Assembly (NCBI RefSeq): GCF_040744945.1
Contig: NZ_CP160453.1
Span: forward strand, 2,418,001 to 2,482,000
From: Saccharothrix sp. HUAS TT1
Lineage (GTDB): Bacteria > Actinomycetota > Actinomycetes > Mycobacteriales > Pseudonocardiaceae
DNA: 64,000 bases
Reading direction: 5' to 3'
The notes under the pieces are model-generated. The model was not told the origin of the DNA, ran no database searches, and saw nothing but the letters and a program-made list of their open reading frames with translations. Shown in pieces: positions 51,264 through 60,213 of the stretch. The position numbers and the translations under genes are program-made. Each line of letters opens with the position of its first letter. Within the stretch, counting starts at the first letter, position 1.

Positions 51264-51848
51264 TTAGGGCAGCGCGCCCGAAAGCGAGGCCAGCGCCATC
51301 TGCGACAGCAGCCCGGCCATCTGCTCCCGGTCCAGGTGGGCGCTGTGCGGCGTCGAGTTGATCAGGCCGAACACGGCGTGCGCGGCGGCGCGGGCGGTCG
51401 GCTCGTCCACCTCGGGCGAGGTCTTGCGGATCGTCTCCACCCACACCTCGACGTACCGCCGCTGCAGCGCCCGCACCCGCCGCCGGTCCGGGTCGGTCAG
51501 GTTCGCCAGGTTGCGGATCTGCACGGTGATCAGCGCCGGGTCGTCCAGCGCGAAGTCGACGTGCCACCCGATCAGCTCGCGCAGCGCGTGCCCCGGGTCG
51601 CCGGACGCCGCCACCCGGTTCTGCCCGCCCTCCAGCAGCCGCTCGCTGATCGACGTCAGCATCTCGCCGAGCATCGCGTCCTTGCTGCGGAAGTGCCGGT
51701 ACAGCGCGGGCCCGGAGATGCCCACCGCGGCGCCGATGTCGTCGATCCCGACGCCGTGGAAGCCGTGCCGGGCGAACAGCTCGGCGGCGGCGGCCAGGAT
51801 CTGGTCCCGGCGGGTCTGCTTCGCTGGCTCGGCTGGCACGCCGCCCAT
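51264..51848 (-). CDS. TetR-family transcriptional regulator, probable repressor of the accD-accA-fadE operon
   Basis: 194 residues. Helix-turn-helix at about 10-55 (QILAAAAELFARHGFHGVGI, then AVGISGPALYRHFRSKDAML). The ligand domain follows the AcrR/KstR2-like length. The ATG at 51848 is chosen; upstream frame is promoter sequence. A GGTAAACGGGCGTTAACC palindrome lies 23 bases upstream, and two sites of the same type flank the accD promoter 1 kb away, which points to autoregulation and control of that operon. Acyl-CoA ligands are typical of this family. Confidence 0.92.
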   Translation of the reverse strand: MGGVPAEPAKQTRRDQILAAAAELFARHGFHGVGIDDIGAAVGISGPALYRHFRSKDAMLGEMLTSISERLLEGGQNRVAASGDPGHALRELIGWHVDFALDDPALITVQIRNLANLTDPDRRRVRALQRRYVEVWVETIRKTSPEVDEPTARAAAHAVFGLINSTPHSAHLDREQMAGLLSQMALASLSGALP

Positions 51849-51870
51849 CTTAAACGCCCAGCCCAGTGCT

Positions 51871-51888
51871 GGTAAACGGGCGTTAACC
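51871..51888 (-). promoter_or_regulatory. TetR operator in front of its own gene
   Basis: An 18-bp near-palindrome, GGTAAACGGGCGTTAACC, with half-sites GGT(T/A)AAC. It resembles the two palindromes before accD. Further single half-sites, GTTAAC (51931) and GGTAAC (51972), lie between here and the lipase gene. Confidence 0.75.
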
Positions 51889-52029
51889 AGGCTGTCGCCG
51901 TGGATCGCCCACCGGGCTGTGGATCTCGTAGTTAACTCTTGACCCACTCTTCTTGCGGGGGCCTACCTGCTGGTAACTCTTGTTGTGCTCCGCATCACAC
52001 CCTGCGTTGTTTCCCTCCGGGAGGCTCCG

Positions 52030-52818
52030 ATGCGCCTTGTCCGCACCCTGTCCAGCGCGGCGCTGGCACTACTGGCTTCGCTGGCACTGGTCGTGCCCGC
52101 CGAAGCCGCCGCCGCCAACTACGTCGCGCTCGGCGACTCGTACTCCTCCGGGACCGGCACCGGCTCGTACTACAGCGACTCCGGCAGCTGCAAGCGCAGC
52201 CAGTACAGCTACCCGGCCCTCTGGGCGGCGTCGCACGCGCCCGCGTCGTTCAAGTTCGTCGCCTGCTCGGGCGCCAAGACCGGCGACGTGCTCGCCAACC
52301 AGGTCAGCGCCCTCACCGCGACCACCTCGCTGGTCAGCATCTCGATCGGTGGGAACGACGCCGGCTTCACCGACGTGATCACCACCTGCACCTTCGGCTC
52401 GGACTCGACCTGCGTGAACCGGGTCAACCAGGCCAAGGCCTACGCGACCGGCACCCTGCCCGGCCTGCTGGACAACGTCTACGCCCAGATCCGCAACCGG
52501 GCGCCGTCCGCCGCGGTCGTCGTGCTCGGCTACCCGCGCCTGTACAAGGTGCCGGGCAGCTGCTCGGTCGGCCTGAGCGACACCAAGCGCGCCGCCATCA
52601 ACTCCGCCGCCGACACCCTGCACCAGGTCATCTCGGCCCGCGCGGGCGCGCGGTCGTTCACCTACCGCGACGTGCGCACGGCGTTCACCGGGCACGAGAT
52701 CTGCTCGTCGGACTGGTGGCTGAACAGCCTGTCCTGGCCGGTCGAGGAGTCCTACCACCCCAACCGCAACGGCCAGCGCCTCGGCTACCTGCCGCAGCTC
52801 ACCGCCGTCACCGGCTGA
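52030..52818 (+). CDS. Secreted SGNH/GDSL lipase-esterase
   Basis: 262 residues with a Sec signal peptide (about 1-26, ending AEA). SGNH blocks: YVALGDSYSSG (nucleophile Ser37), SIGGNDAGF, and the Asp/His end YHPNRNGQ. Six cysteines can make three disulfides, as in the Streptomyces scabies esterase and S. coelicolor lipase group. It lies between the TetR gene and the accD operon and shares the intergenic half-sites, so it might be part of the same regulon. A 10-bp terminator hairpin follows. Confidence 0.92.
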   Translation: MRLVRTLSSAALALLASLALVVPAEAAAANYVALGDSYSSGTGTGSYYSDSGSCKRSQYSYPALWAASHAPASFKFVACSGAKTGDVLANQVSALTATTSLVSISIGGNDAGFTDVITTCTFGSDSTCVNRVNQAKAYATGTLPGLLDNVYAQIRNRAPSAAVVVLGYPRLYKVPGSCSVGLSDTKRAAINSAADTLHQVISARAGARSFTYRDVRTAFTGHEICSSDWWLNSLSWPVEESYHPNRNGQRLGYLPQLTAVTG

Positions 52819-52833
52819 CCGGCGGACCACCAC

Positions 52834-52865
52834 CGGGAGGGGGTCGCGACCGCGGCCCCCTCCCG
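52834..52865 (+). terminator. Terminator after the lipase gene
   Basis: Perfect 10-bp stem CGGGAGGGGG with CCCCCTCCCG and a 12-base loop, 15 bases past the stop. Confidence 0.75.
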
Positions 52866-52878
52866 CTTGTGAACTGGC

Positions 52879-52921
52879 GTTAACAAGCGCTAACATCTCC
52901 TCAGGTTAACGACGGCTAACC
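52879..52921 (+). promoter_or_regulatory. Two TetR-type palindromes before accD
   Basis: GTTAACAAGCGCTAAC (52879-52894) and GGTTAACGACGGCTAACC (52904-52921) share the arms GTTAAC and GCTAAC around 4 bases. Their centres are 26 bp apart. The second ends 12 bases before the start codon. They match the site before the TetR gene and are the likely operators of the acyl-CoA carboxylase operon. Confidence 0.8.
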
Positions 52922-52933
52922 GCGAGGAGCCCG

Positions 52934-54538
52934 ATGGACGCCCCGGTGCTGCGCAGCACGGCCGACAAGTCGGCCGAAGCCTTCCGGCGCTACCACGAGG
53001 AGCACGCGCGACTCGTGCGCGACCTGCGCGCCAAGCTCGGCCGAGCCGCCCTCGGCGGCCCGGACAAGGCCCGCACCCGGCACGTCGAGCGCGGCAAGCT
53101 GCTGCCGCGCGACCGGGTCGACGCCCTGCTCGACCCCGGCTCGCCGTTCCTGGAGCTCTCACCGCTGGCCGCGACCGGCATGTACGGCGACGAGGCGCCC
53201 GCCGCGGGCATCATCACCGGCGTCGGCCGCGTGTCCGGCCGCGAGGTCGTGGTCGTCGCCAACGACGCCACCGTCAAGGGCGGCACGTACTACCCCATGA
53301 CGGTGAAGAAGCACCTGCGCGCCCAGGAGGTCGCGCTGCACAACAACCTGCCGTGCGTCTACCTGGTGGACTCCGGCGGCGCGTTCCTGCCCCGGCAGGA
53401 CGAGGTGTTCCCGGACCGCGACCACTTCGGCCGGATCTTCTACAACCAGGCCACCATGTCCGGCCGCGGCATCCCGCAGGTCGCCGCCGTGCTCGGCTCG
53501 TGCACGGCGGGCGGCGCGTACGTGCCCGCGATGTCCGACGAAGCGGTGATCGTGCGCGGTCAGGGCACGATCTTCCTCGGCGGCCCGCCGCTGGTGAAGG
53601 CCGCCACCGGTGAGGTCGTGACGGCCGAGGAGCTGGGCGGCGGCGAGCTGCACTCGCGCACGTCCGGCGTCACCGACCACCTGGCGGAGGACGACGCGCA
53701 CGCGCTGCGGATCGTGCGCTCGATCGTCAGCACGCTGGGTCCGCGCGAGCCGCGCCCGTGGCAGGTCGAGCCGACCGTCGAACCGGTCGTGGACCCGGCC
53801 GAGCTGTACGGCGTGGTGCCGACCGACAGCCGCACGCCCTACGACGTGCGCGAGGTGATCGCCCGGGTCGTGGACGGCAGCCGGTTCCAGGAGTTCAAGA
53901 AGGAGTACGGCACGACGCTGGTCACCGGGTTCGCCCGGATCCACGGCCACCCGGTCGGCGTGGTGGCCAACAACGGCGTGCTGTTCGGCGAGTCGGCGCT
54001 GAAGGGCGCGCACTTCATCCAGCTGTGCGACCAGCGCCGCGTGCCGCTGGTGTTCCTGCAGAACATCAGCGGGTTCATGGTCGGCCGCGAGTACGAGGCG
54101 GCGGGCATCGCCAAGCACGGCGCGAAGATGGTGACGGCGGTGGCGTGCGCGCGGGTGCCGAAGTTCACCGTGGTCATCGGCGGTTCGTTCGGCGCGGGCA
54201 ACTACTCGATGTGCGGGCGGGCCTACTCGCCCCGCTTCCTGTGGATGTGGCCGAACGCCCGGATCTCGGTGATGGGCGGCGAGCAGGCCGCCTCGGTGCT
54301 GGCGACGGTGCGCCGCGACCAGCTCGGCGACGCGTGGTCGGCCGAGGACGAAGAGGAGTTCAAGGCGCCGATCCGGCAGCAGTACGAGGACCAGGGCAAC
54401 CCGTACTACTCCACGGCCCGGCTGTGGGACGACGGTGTGATCGACCCCCTCGACACCCGGATGGTGCTGGGCCTGGCGTTGTCCACGGCGGCCAACGCCC
54501 CGATCCAGCCGGTTTCCTACGGCGTCTTCCGGATGTGA
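52934..54538 (+). CDS. accD1: Acyl-CoA carboxylase carboxyltransferase subunit (methylcrotonyl-CoA carboxylase beta type)
   Basis: 534 residues. The two crotonase-like halves are visible: [19 protein letters not shown] and [20 protein letters not shown], then [20 protein letters not shown] and [13 protein letters not shown]. These GG-containing oxyanion loops and the [19 protein letters not shown] stretch are typical of methylcrotonyl-CoA carboxylase beta. It transfers CO2 from biotin to 3-methylcrotonyl-CoA in leucine degradation. First gene of a coupled operon; the stop overlaps the biotin carboxylase ATG by one base. Confidence 0.93.
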   Translation: MDAPVLRSTADKSAEAFRRYHEEHARLVRDLRAKLGRAALGGPDKARTRHVERGKLLPRDRVDALLDPGSPFLELSPLAATGMYGDEAPAAGIITGVGRVSGREVVVVANDATVKGGTYYPMTVKKHLRAQEVALHNNLPCVYLVDSGGAFLPRQDEVFPDRDHFGRIFYNQATMSGRGIPQVAAVLGSCTAGGAYVPAMSDEAVIVRGQGTIFLGGPPLVKAATGEVVTAEELGGGELHSRTSGVTDHLAEDDAHALRIVRSIVSTLGPREPRPWQVEPTVEPVVDPAELYGVVPTDSRTPYDVREVIARVVDGSRFQEFKKEYGTTLVTGFARIHGHPVGVVANNGVLFGESALKGAHFIQLCDQRRVPLVFLQNISGFMVGREYEAAGIAKHGAKMVTAVACARVPKFTVVIGGSFGAGNYSMCGRAYSPRFLWMWPNARISVMGGEQAASVLATVRRDQLGDAWSAEDEEEFKAPIRQQYEDQGNPYYSTARLWDDGVIDPLDTRMVLGLALSTAANAPIQPVSYGVFRM

Positions 54539-56460
54539 TGGGGATGTTCGACAGCGTTCTGGTGGCCAACCGCGGCGAGATCGCGGTGCGGGTGATCCGC
54601 GCGTTGAGGCGGCTGGGCATCCGGTCGGTGGCGGTGCACAGCGACGCGGACGCCGACGCGCTGCACGTGCGGCAGGCCGACGTGGCGGTGCGGATCGGGC
54701 CCGCGGCGGCGCGGGACAGCTACCTGTCGATCGAGCGGATCGTCGAGGCCGCCCAGTCGACGGGCGCGCGGGCCGTGCACCCCGGGTACGGGTTCCTGGC
54801 CGAGAACGCCGAGTTCGCGCGGGCGTGCGAGAAGGCCGGTCTGGTGTTCATCGGACCGCCCGCCGACGCGATCGAGGCGATGGGCGACAAGATCCGCGCC
54901 AAGCTGACCGTCGCGGCGGCCGGCGTGCCCGTGGTGCCGGGGCGGACCGAGGTCGGGATGACCGACGACGACCTGGTCGCGGCGGCGGGTGAGATCGGGT
55001 TCCCGGTGCTGCTCAAGCCGTCCGCGGGCGGTGGCGGCAAGGGCATGCGGCTGGTGACGTCGCCCGACGGGCTGCGGGACGCCGTCGAGTCGGCCCGGCG
55101 CGAGGCGCGCGGGTCGTTCGGCGACGACGCGCTGCTCATCGAGCGGTTCATCGACAATCCCCGGCACATCGAGATCCAGGTGCTGGCCGACGCGCACGGC
55201 GGGGTGGTGCACCTCGGCGAGCGCGAGTGCAGCCTCCAGCGGCGGCACCAGAAGATCATCGAGGAGGCGCCGTCACCGCTGCTCACCCCCGAGGTGCGCG
55301 AGGCGATGGGGCAGGCGGCGGTGGAGGCGGCCCGGTCCGTCGGGTACGTCGGCGCGGGCACCGTCGAGTTCATCGTGGACGGCGCGTCCGGCGACTACTT
55401 CTTCATGGAGATGAACACCCGGCTGCAGGTCGAGCACCCGGTGACCGAGCTGGTCACCGGGGTCGACCTGGTCGAGCAGCAGCTGCGGGTGGCGGCGGGC
55501 GAGCCCCTGGGGTTCACGTCGGTGCGGCTCACCGGGCACGCCGTCGAGGCGCGCGTCTACGCCGAGGACCCGGCGCGCGGGTTCCTGCCGACCGGCGGTC
55601 GGGTGCTGCTGCTGCACGAGCCGGACGACGTGCGGGTCGACTCCGCGCTGCGGGTCGGGCTGACCGTGGGCAGCGACTACGACCCGATGCTGGCCAAGGT
55701 GATCGCGCACGGCGCGACGCGGGACGAGGCGCTGCGGCGGCTGCACGCGGCGCTGGGCCGGTTCGTGCTCCTGGGCGTGACGACGAACGTGCCGTTCCTG
55801 CGGGCGCTGCTGACCGACCCGGACGTGCGGTCCGGCGACCTCGACACCGGCCTGGTGGAGCGCAAGCTCGACTCGCTGGTGGCCGTCGACCGGCCGGACG
55901 AGGTGCTGGCCGCCGCCGCGCTGGAGCGGCAGCGCTCGGCGGCGGGCGGTGACGACCCGTGGGCGCGGTCCGACGGCTGGCGGGTCGGCGAGCACGCGTG
56001 GACCCGGTGGCTGATCGAGGGCGTCGAGGTCCGGGTGCGCGGCGACGAGGTGGCGATCGCGGACGGCGAGCCGGCGCGACGCCGGTTCTCGGTCGACGGC
56101 TCGGGGTTGTCCGTGGACGGGCGGCTGTACGCGATGTGCCGCGACGGCGACGTGCTGTGGCTCGGGCGGGACGGCTGCGCGTGGGCGCTCACCGAGACCC
56201 GGCCGTCCGAGGTCGCCGCGTCGGCCGCCGCCGGTGGTGGCCCGGTCACCAGCCCCATGCCCGGCACGGTGCTCGTCGTGCGCGGCGCGCGGGGCGACGA
56301 GGTGGTCGCCGGGCAGGCGCTGTTCGTGGTCGAAGCGATGAAGATGGAGCACACCGTCACGGCGCCCGTGGCCGGCGTGCTCACCGAAGTGCACGTCCGG
56401 GCGGGCCAACAGGTCGCGCTGGACGAACCCCTAGCCGTCGTCGTGCCCCACCAGGAGTGA
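54538..56460 (+). CDS. accA1: Acyl-CoA carboxylase biotin carboxylase/biotin carrier subunit
   Basis: 640 residues. Biotin carboxylase domain (1-445) with [20 protein letters not shown], the ATP loop [14 protein letters not shown], the [10 protein letters not shown] stretch and [17 protein letters not shown] short linking domain follows, then the carrier domain (about 570-640) with the biotinyl Lys602 in [10 protein letters not shown]. It carboxylates biotin with bicarbonate and ATP for the beta subunit encoded upstream. An ATG two codons later is an alternative start. Confidence 0.95.
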   Translation: MGMFDSVLVANRGEIAVRVIRALRRLGIRSVAVHSDADADALHVRQADVAVRIGPAAARDSYLSIERIVEAAQSTGARAVHPGYGFLAENAEFARACEKAGLVFIGPPADAIEAMGDKIRAKLTVAAAGVPVVPGRTEVGMTDDDLVAAAGEIGFPVLLKPSAGGGGKGMRLVTSPDGLRDAVESARREARGSFGDDALLIERFIDNPRHIEIQVLADAHGGVVHLGERECSLQRRHQKIIEEAPSPLLTPEVREAMGQAAVEAARSVGYVGAGTVEFIVDGASGDYFFMEMNTRLQVEHPVTELVTGVDLVEQQLRVAAGEPLGFTSVRLTGHAVEARVYAEDPARGFLPTGGRVLLLHEPDDVRVDSALRVGLTVGSDYDPMLAKVIAHGATRDEALRRLHAALGRFVLLGVTTNVPFLRALLTDPDVRSGDLDTGLVERKLDSLVAVDRPDEVLAAAALERQRSAAGGDDPWARSDGWRVGEHAWTRWLIEGVEVRVRGDEVAIADGEPARRRFSVDGSGLSVDGRLYAMCRDGDVLWLGRDGCAWALTETRPSEVAASAAAGGGPVTSPMPGTVLVVRGARGDEVVAGQALFVVEAMKMEHTVTAPVAGVLTEVHVRAGQQVALDEPLAVVVPHQE

Positions 56461-56463
56461 GCG

Positions 56464-57627
56464 ATGTTGGACTTCCGTCTGGACGAGGAATACGAGGCGC
56501 TGCGCAAGACCGTCGAGGAGTTCGCGCGCGAGGAGGTCGCGCCGGTCATCGGCGAGTTCTACGAGCGCGAGGAGTTCCCGTACGGGATCGTCGCCAAGAT
56601 GGGGCGGATGGGCCTGTTCGGGCTGCCGTTCCCGGAGGAGCACGGCGGCATGGGCGGCGACTACTTCGCGCTGTGCCTGGCGCTGGAGGAGCTGGCGCGG
56701 GTCGACTCGTCGGTGGCGATCACGCTGGAGGCGGGCGTCTCGCTCGGCTCGATGCCGCTGTTCCGGTTCGGGTCCGACGAGCAGCGGGCCACCTGGCTGC
56801 CCCGGCTGTGCGCGGGTGAGGCGCTGGGCGCGTTCGGGCTCACCGAGCCGGGCGGCGGTTCGGACGCGGGCGCGCTGCGGACCACGGCCAAGGTCGACGG
56901 CGACTCGTGGGTGCTCAACGGCACCAAGGCGTTCATCACCAACTCCGGCACGGACATCACCGGGCTGGTGACGGTGGCGGCGGTGACCGGGCGGCGGGAG
57001 AACGGCAAGCCGGAGATCTCGGCGATCATCGTGCCGTCGGGCACGCCGGGGTTCACGGTGTCGCGCAAGTACTCCAAGGTGGGCTGGAACGCGTCGGACA
57101 CGCGCGAGCTGTCGTTCCAGGACTGCCGCGTGCCGCTGGAGAACCTGGTCGGCGAGCGCGGGCGCGGTTACGCGCAGTTCCTGCAGACGTTGGACGAGGG
57201 CCGGGTGGCGATCGCGGCCATCGGCGTCGGGCTGGCGCAGGGGTGCGTGGACGAGTGCCTGCGGTACGTCCGGGAGCGGGAGGCGTTCGGGCACCGGATC
57301 GGGGAGTACCAGGCGATCCAGTTCAAGATCGCCGAGATGGAGGCGCGCACGCACACCTCGCGGCTGGCGTACTACCAGGCGGCGGCGAAGATGCTGCGCG
57401 GCGAGCCGTTCAAGCGCGAGGCGGCGATCGCCAAGCTCGTCTCGTCCGAAGCCGCGATGGACAACGCCCGCGAGGCCACCCAGATCTTCGGCGGCTACGG
57501 CTTCATGAACGAGTACCCCGTCGGCCGCTTCTACCGCGACGCCAAGATCCTGGAGATCGGCGAGGGCACCAGCGAGGTCCAGAAGATGCTGATCGCCCGC
57601 GACCTGGGCCTCCCCCACCCCTCCTGA
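56464..57627 (+). CDS. Acyl-CoA dehydrogenase, probably isovaleryl- or short-branched-chain type
   Basis: 387 residues. Family marks: LGAFGLTEPGGGSDAGALRT, WVLNGTKAFITNSG, the helix FGHRIGEYQAIQFKIAEM, and the C-terminal FGGYGFMNEYPVGRFYRDAK with the FAD-binding IGEGTSEVQ. It starts 3 bases after accA1. With the carboxylase pair this is the gene set of leucine/isovalerate breakdown (FadE19-AccA1-AccD1 in mycobacteria). An inverted 22-bp repeat array begins 5 bases after its stop. Confidence 0.93.
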   Translation: MLDFRLDEEYEALRKTVEEFAREEVAPVIGEFYEREEFPYGIVAKMGRMGLFGLPFPEEHGGMGGDYFALCLALEELARVDSSVAITLEAGVSLGSMPLFRFGSDEQRATWLPRLCAGEALGAFGLTEPGGGSDAGALRTTAKVDGDSWVLNGTKAFITNSGTDITGLVTVAAVTGRRENGKPEISAIIVPSGTPGFTVSRKYSKVGWNASDTRELSFQDCRVPLENLVGERGRGYAQFLQTLDEGRVAIAAIGVGLAQGCVDECLRYVREREAFGHRIGEYQAIQFKIAEMEARTHTSRLAYYQAAAKMLRGEPFKREAAIAKLVSSEAAMDNAREATQIFGGYGFMNEYPVGRFYRDAKILEIGEGTSEVQKMLIARDLGLPHPS

Positions 57628-57632
57628 CCCCC

Positions 57633-57777
57633 CGCGAGAGTCCAACGTCCACGCCGCGAGAGTCCAACGTTCAGAGCACCTGAGTTCACCATTCGGCCGA
57701 CCGACCGGTATGCCTGAGCGTTGAACTCAGGACACGCGAACGTTGGACTCTCGGCCGCTGGGCGTTGGACTCTCGCG
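57633..57777. repeat. Mirrored 22-bp repeat array between convergent genes
   Basis: Three units read rightward (57633, 57655, a degenerate one near 57680; consensus GCGAGAGTCCAACGTTC), and three read leftward (about 57719-57733, 57735-57753, 57759-57776). Each half starts a few bases after the stop codon of its gene and reads in that gene's direction. Same family as 22099-22228. The mirrored halves could pair in RNA transcribed through the region. Confidence 0.85.
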
Positions 57778-57779
57778 GG

Positions 57780-58535
57780 TCAGGGGGTGCCGTGGCGGCC
57801 TTCGCCGGAGCGGTAGCGGCGGAGGCCCGGGTCGACCTCGGTCAGGGAGGTCAGGCCGTGGGCCAGTTCGTTGGCCAGGGCGTCCGGTTCGGGCAGGGCC
57901 TCCTGTTCGAGGAGGGACAGGCGGTCCTCGCGCAGGCACAGCTGCGGGAACGAGGCGAGCCGCAGGGCCAGGGCCTCGGCGGCGGAACGGGCGGTGCCCG
58001 CCGGCACGACGCGGTTCACCAGGCCGATCGCCAACGCCTCCGCCGCGTCGACCGGACGGCCCGTCAGCACGAGGTCCATCGCCCGCGACGCGCCGATCAA
58101 CCGGGGCAGCCGGACCGTGCCGCCGTCGATCAGCGGCACGCCCCACCGCCGCGAGAACACGCCGAAGACGGCGTCGGCGTCGGCCACCCGCAGGTCGCAC
58201 CACAGGGCCAGCTCCAACCCGCCCGCCACCGCGTGCCCCGACACGGCCGCGACCACCGGCTTGGACAGCCGCAGCCGGGTCGGCCCCATCGGCCCGGACG
58301 GCGACCGCGCGTCGTTGCCGCGCTCGGTCCCGATCGCCTTCAGGTCCGCCCCCGAGCAGAACGTCCCGCCCTCGCCGCACAGCACGGCCACCGCCGCCGT
58401 CGGGTCCTCGTCGAACTCCCGGAACACCTCGGTCAACGTGTGCGCGGTCGGCCCGTCCACCGCGTTCCGCACGCCTGGCCGGTTCAACGACACGGTGACC
58501 ACCGGCCCGGACCGGCTCACCAGCACGGAGGTCAC
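57780..58535 (-). CDS. Enoyl-CoA hydratase/isomerase family protein
   Basis: 251 residues of the crotonase fold. Oxyanion loop residues are in GGTFCSGADLKAIG and SGHAVAGGLELALWCDLRVA. In the second, the usual catalytic Glu position after the glycine loop carries other residues (FSRRWGVPLIDGGTVRL), with Asp in place of the second Glu as in several unassigned crotonases, so the exact reaction is open. It overlaps the upstream AidB-like gene by 4 bases. Confidence 0.9.
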   Translation of the reverse strand: MTSVLVSRSGPVVTVSLNRPGVRNAVDGPTAHTLTEVFREFDEDPTAAVAVLCGEGGTFCSGADLKAIGTERGNDARSPSGPMGPTRLRLSKPVVAAVSGHAVAGGLELALWCDLRVADADAVFGVFSRRWGVPLIDGGTVRLPRLIGASRAMDLVLTGRPVDAAEALAIGLVNRVVPAGTARSAAEALALRLASFPQLCLREDRLSLLEQEALPEPDALANELAHGLTSLTEVDPGLRRYRSGEGRHGTP

Positions 58536-60124
58536 GGCTTCGGCAACCCCCGCTCCACGATCGCGCCGAAGTCCACCCCGCGCGGCAGGGTGCCGAACGC
58601 CACGCCCCAGTCACCGGACAGCCGGGACGCGCAGAACGCGTCCGCCACCGCCGGGTGCCCGAACCGCACCAGCAGCGAGCCCTGCAGCGCCAGCGCCATC
58701 CGCTCCACCAGCCGGCGCGCCCGCACCTCCAGGTCGGCCACGTCGGTCAGCTCGTCCCTGATCCCGTCGACCGCCGCGTCCAGCCGCCGGTCGGCCCCGC
58801 GCGCCGCGTCCAGCTCGCCGAAGAACTCCTCCACCGCCTCACCCGAACGTGTCAGGGCGCGCAACGCGTCCAGCGCGGCGACGTTGCCCGAACCCTCCCA
58901 GATGGACATCAGCGGCGACTCGCGGAACAGTCTCGGCATCCCCGAGTCCTCGATGTAACCGTTGCCGCCCAAGCACTCCAACGCCTCGGCGGCGTGCGCC
59001 GGTCCGCGCTTGCACACCCAGTACTTGGTCACCGCGAGCCCCAGCCGGCTGCGGTTGCCCGCCAGCCACAGCGCCGCCGTGGTCGCCGCCTCCGACTCCA
59101 CCGCCAGGTCGGCCAGCACGTTGCGCATCGCGGGCTGGTCGACCAGGTAGGAGCCGAACGCCTTGCGGTGCGCCGCGTGGTGCGTGGCCTGCGTCAGCCC
59201 CAGCCGCATGCCGGACGCCGAGCCGAGCACGCAGTCCAGCCGGGTCGTGTTGACCATCTCGATGATGGTCCGCACGCCCCGACCCTCCTCGCCGACCAGC
59301 CAGCCGACCGCGCCGTCGTACTCCAGCTCGGCGGAGGCGTTGGACTTGTTGCCCAGCTTGTCCTTGAGCCGCTGGAGGAACATCGCGTTGCGCGTCCCGT
59401 CGGGCAGCACGCGCGGCAGCACGAAGCACGACAGGCCGCCCGGCGCCTGCGCCAGGGTCAGGAACAAGTCGGACATCGGCGCGGACGTGAACCACTTGTG
59501 CCCGGTCAGCACGTAGTGGTCACCCTGCGGCACGGCCCGCGTGGTGTTCGACCGGACGTCCGAGCCGCCCTGCTTCTCGGTCATCGACATGCCCGCGATG
59601 AGCCCGCGCTTGGTCTGCGGCGCGCGCAGCCCGAAGTCGTACTCGGTCGAGGCCAGCAGCGGTTCGAACCGCTCGGCCAGCGCGGGCGCCCGGCGCAGCG
59701 CGGGCACGGCCGCGTACGTCATCGAGATCGGGCAGCCGTGACCCGCCTCGGCCTGGCTCCACACCAGGAACTTGGCCGCGCGGGCGACGTGCGCGCCGGG
59801 CCGGTCGTCCCGCCACGGCGCGGCGTGCAGGCCGTTCGACACGGCGGTGGCCATCAGCTCGTGCCAGGCCGGGTGGAACTCGACCTCGTCCACCCGGCGC
59901 CCGTACCGGTCGTGGGTGTGCAGGACGGGCGGGTGCGCGTTGGCCTGCCGGCCGAGCTGCTGGACGTGCGGTGTGCCCGCGAGCACGCCGAGCGCGCGCA
60001 GCTCGGGTTCGGCCCACTCGGCGCCGCCGCGGCGCAGGCCGTCGAGCAACGCCGGGTCGGCGGAGACGTCGTGCCCTTCCAGCGGCGGGACCTGGTTGGT
60101 CACCTCGTGAGTGGCGTGGGTCAT
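58532..60124 (-). CDS. AidB-like acyl-CoA dehydrogenase
   Basis: 530 residues, close to AidB (about 540). Marks: VPPLEGHDVSADPALLDGL start, GMSMTEKQGGSDVRSNTTRA, HKWFTSAPMSDLFLTLA, and ECLGGNGYIEDSGMPRLFRE. E. coli AidB is an alkylation-response flavoprotein that binds DNA; its acyl-CoA activity is weak. Whether this one acts on DNA damage or acyl-CoA is unclear. First gene of an operon with the crotonase. No ada or alkB gene is near. Confidence 0.9.
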   Translation of the reverse strand: MTHATHEVTNQVPPLEGHDVSADPALLDGLRRGGAEWAEPELRALGVLAGTPHVQQLGRQANAHPPVLHTHDRYGRRVDEVEFHPAWHELMATAVSNGLHAAPWRDDRPGAHVARAAKFLVWSQAEAGHGCPISMTYAAVPALRRAPALAERFEPLLASTEYDFGLRAPQTKRGLIAGMSMTEKQGGSDVRSNTTRAVPQGDHYVLTGHKWFTSAPMSDLFLTLAQAPGGLSCFVLPRVLPDGTRNAMFLQRLKDKLGNKSNASAELEYDGAVGWLVGEEGRGVRTIIEMVNTTRLDCVLGSASGMRLGLTQATHHAAHRKAFGSYLVDQPAMRNVLADLAVESEAATTAALWLAGNRSRLGLAVTKYWVCKRGPAHAAEALECLGGNGYIEDSGMPRLFRESPLMSIWEGSGNVAALDALRALTRSGEAVEEFFGELDAARGADRRLDAAVDGIRDELTDVADLEVRARRLVERMALALQGSLLVRFGHPAVADAFCASRLSGDWGVAFGTLPRGVDFGAIVERGLPKP

Positions 60125-60139
60125 AACCTGGCAGCGTAC

Positions 60140-60151
60140 TACCCGTCGGTA
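60140..60151. promoter_or_regulatory. Candidate operator between the AidB-like and bfaA-like genes
   Basis: TACC-N4-GGTA at 60140-60151 lies 16 bases before the AidB-like start, in the divergent promoter region. Only 4-bp arms, so support is weak. Confidence 0.35.
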
Positions 60152-60213
60152 ACTTGGACAGCCGTGAAAATTTGGGGGTGCTGATCAAGCTCCGGCGGCC
60201 TAACGTCGATCCG

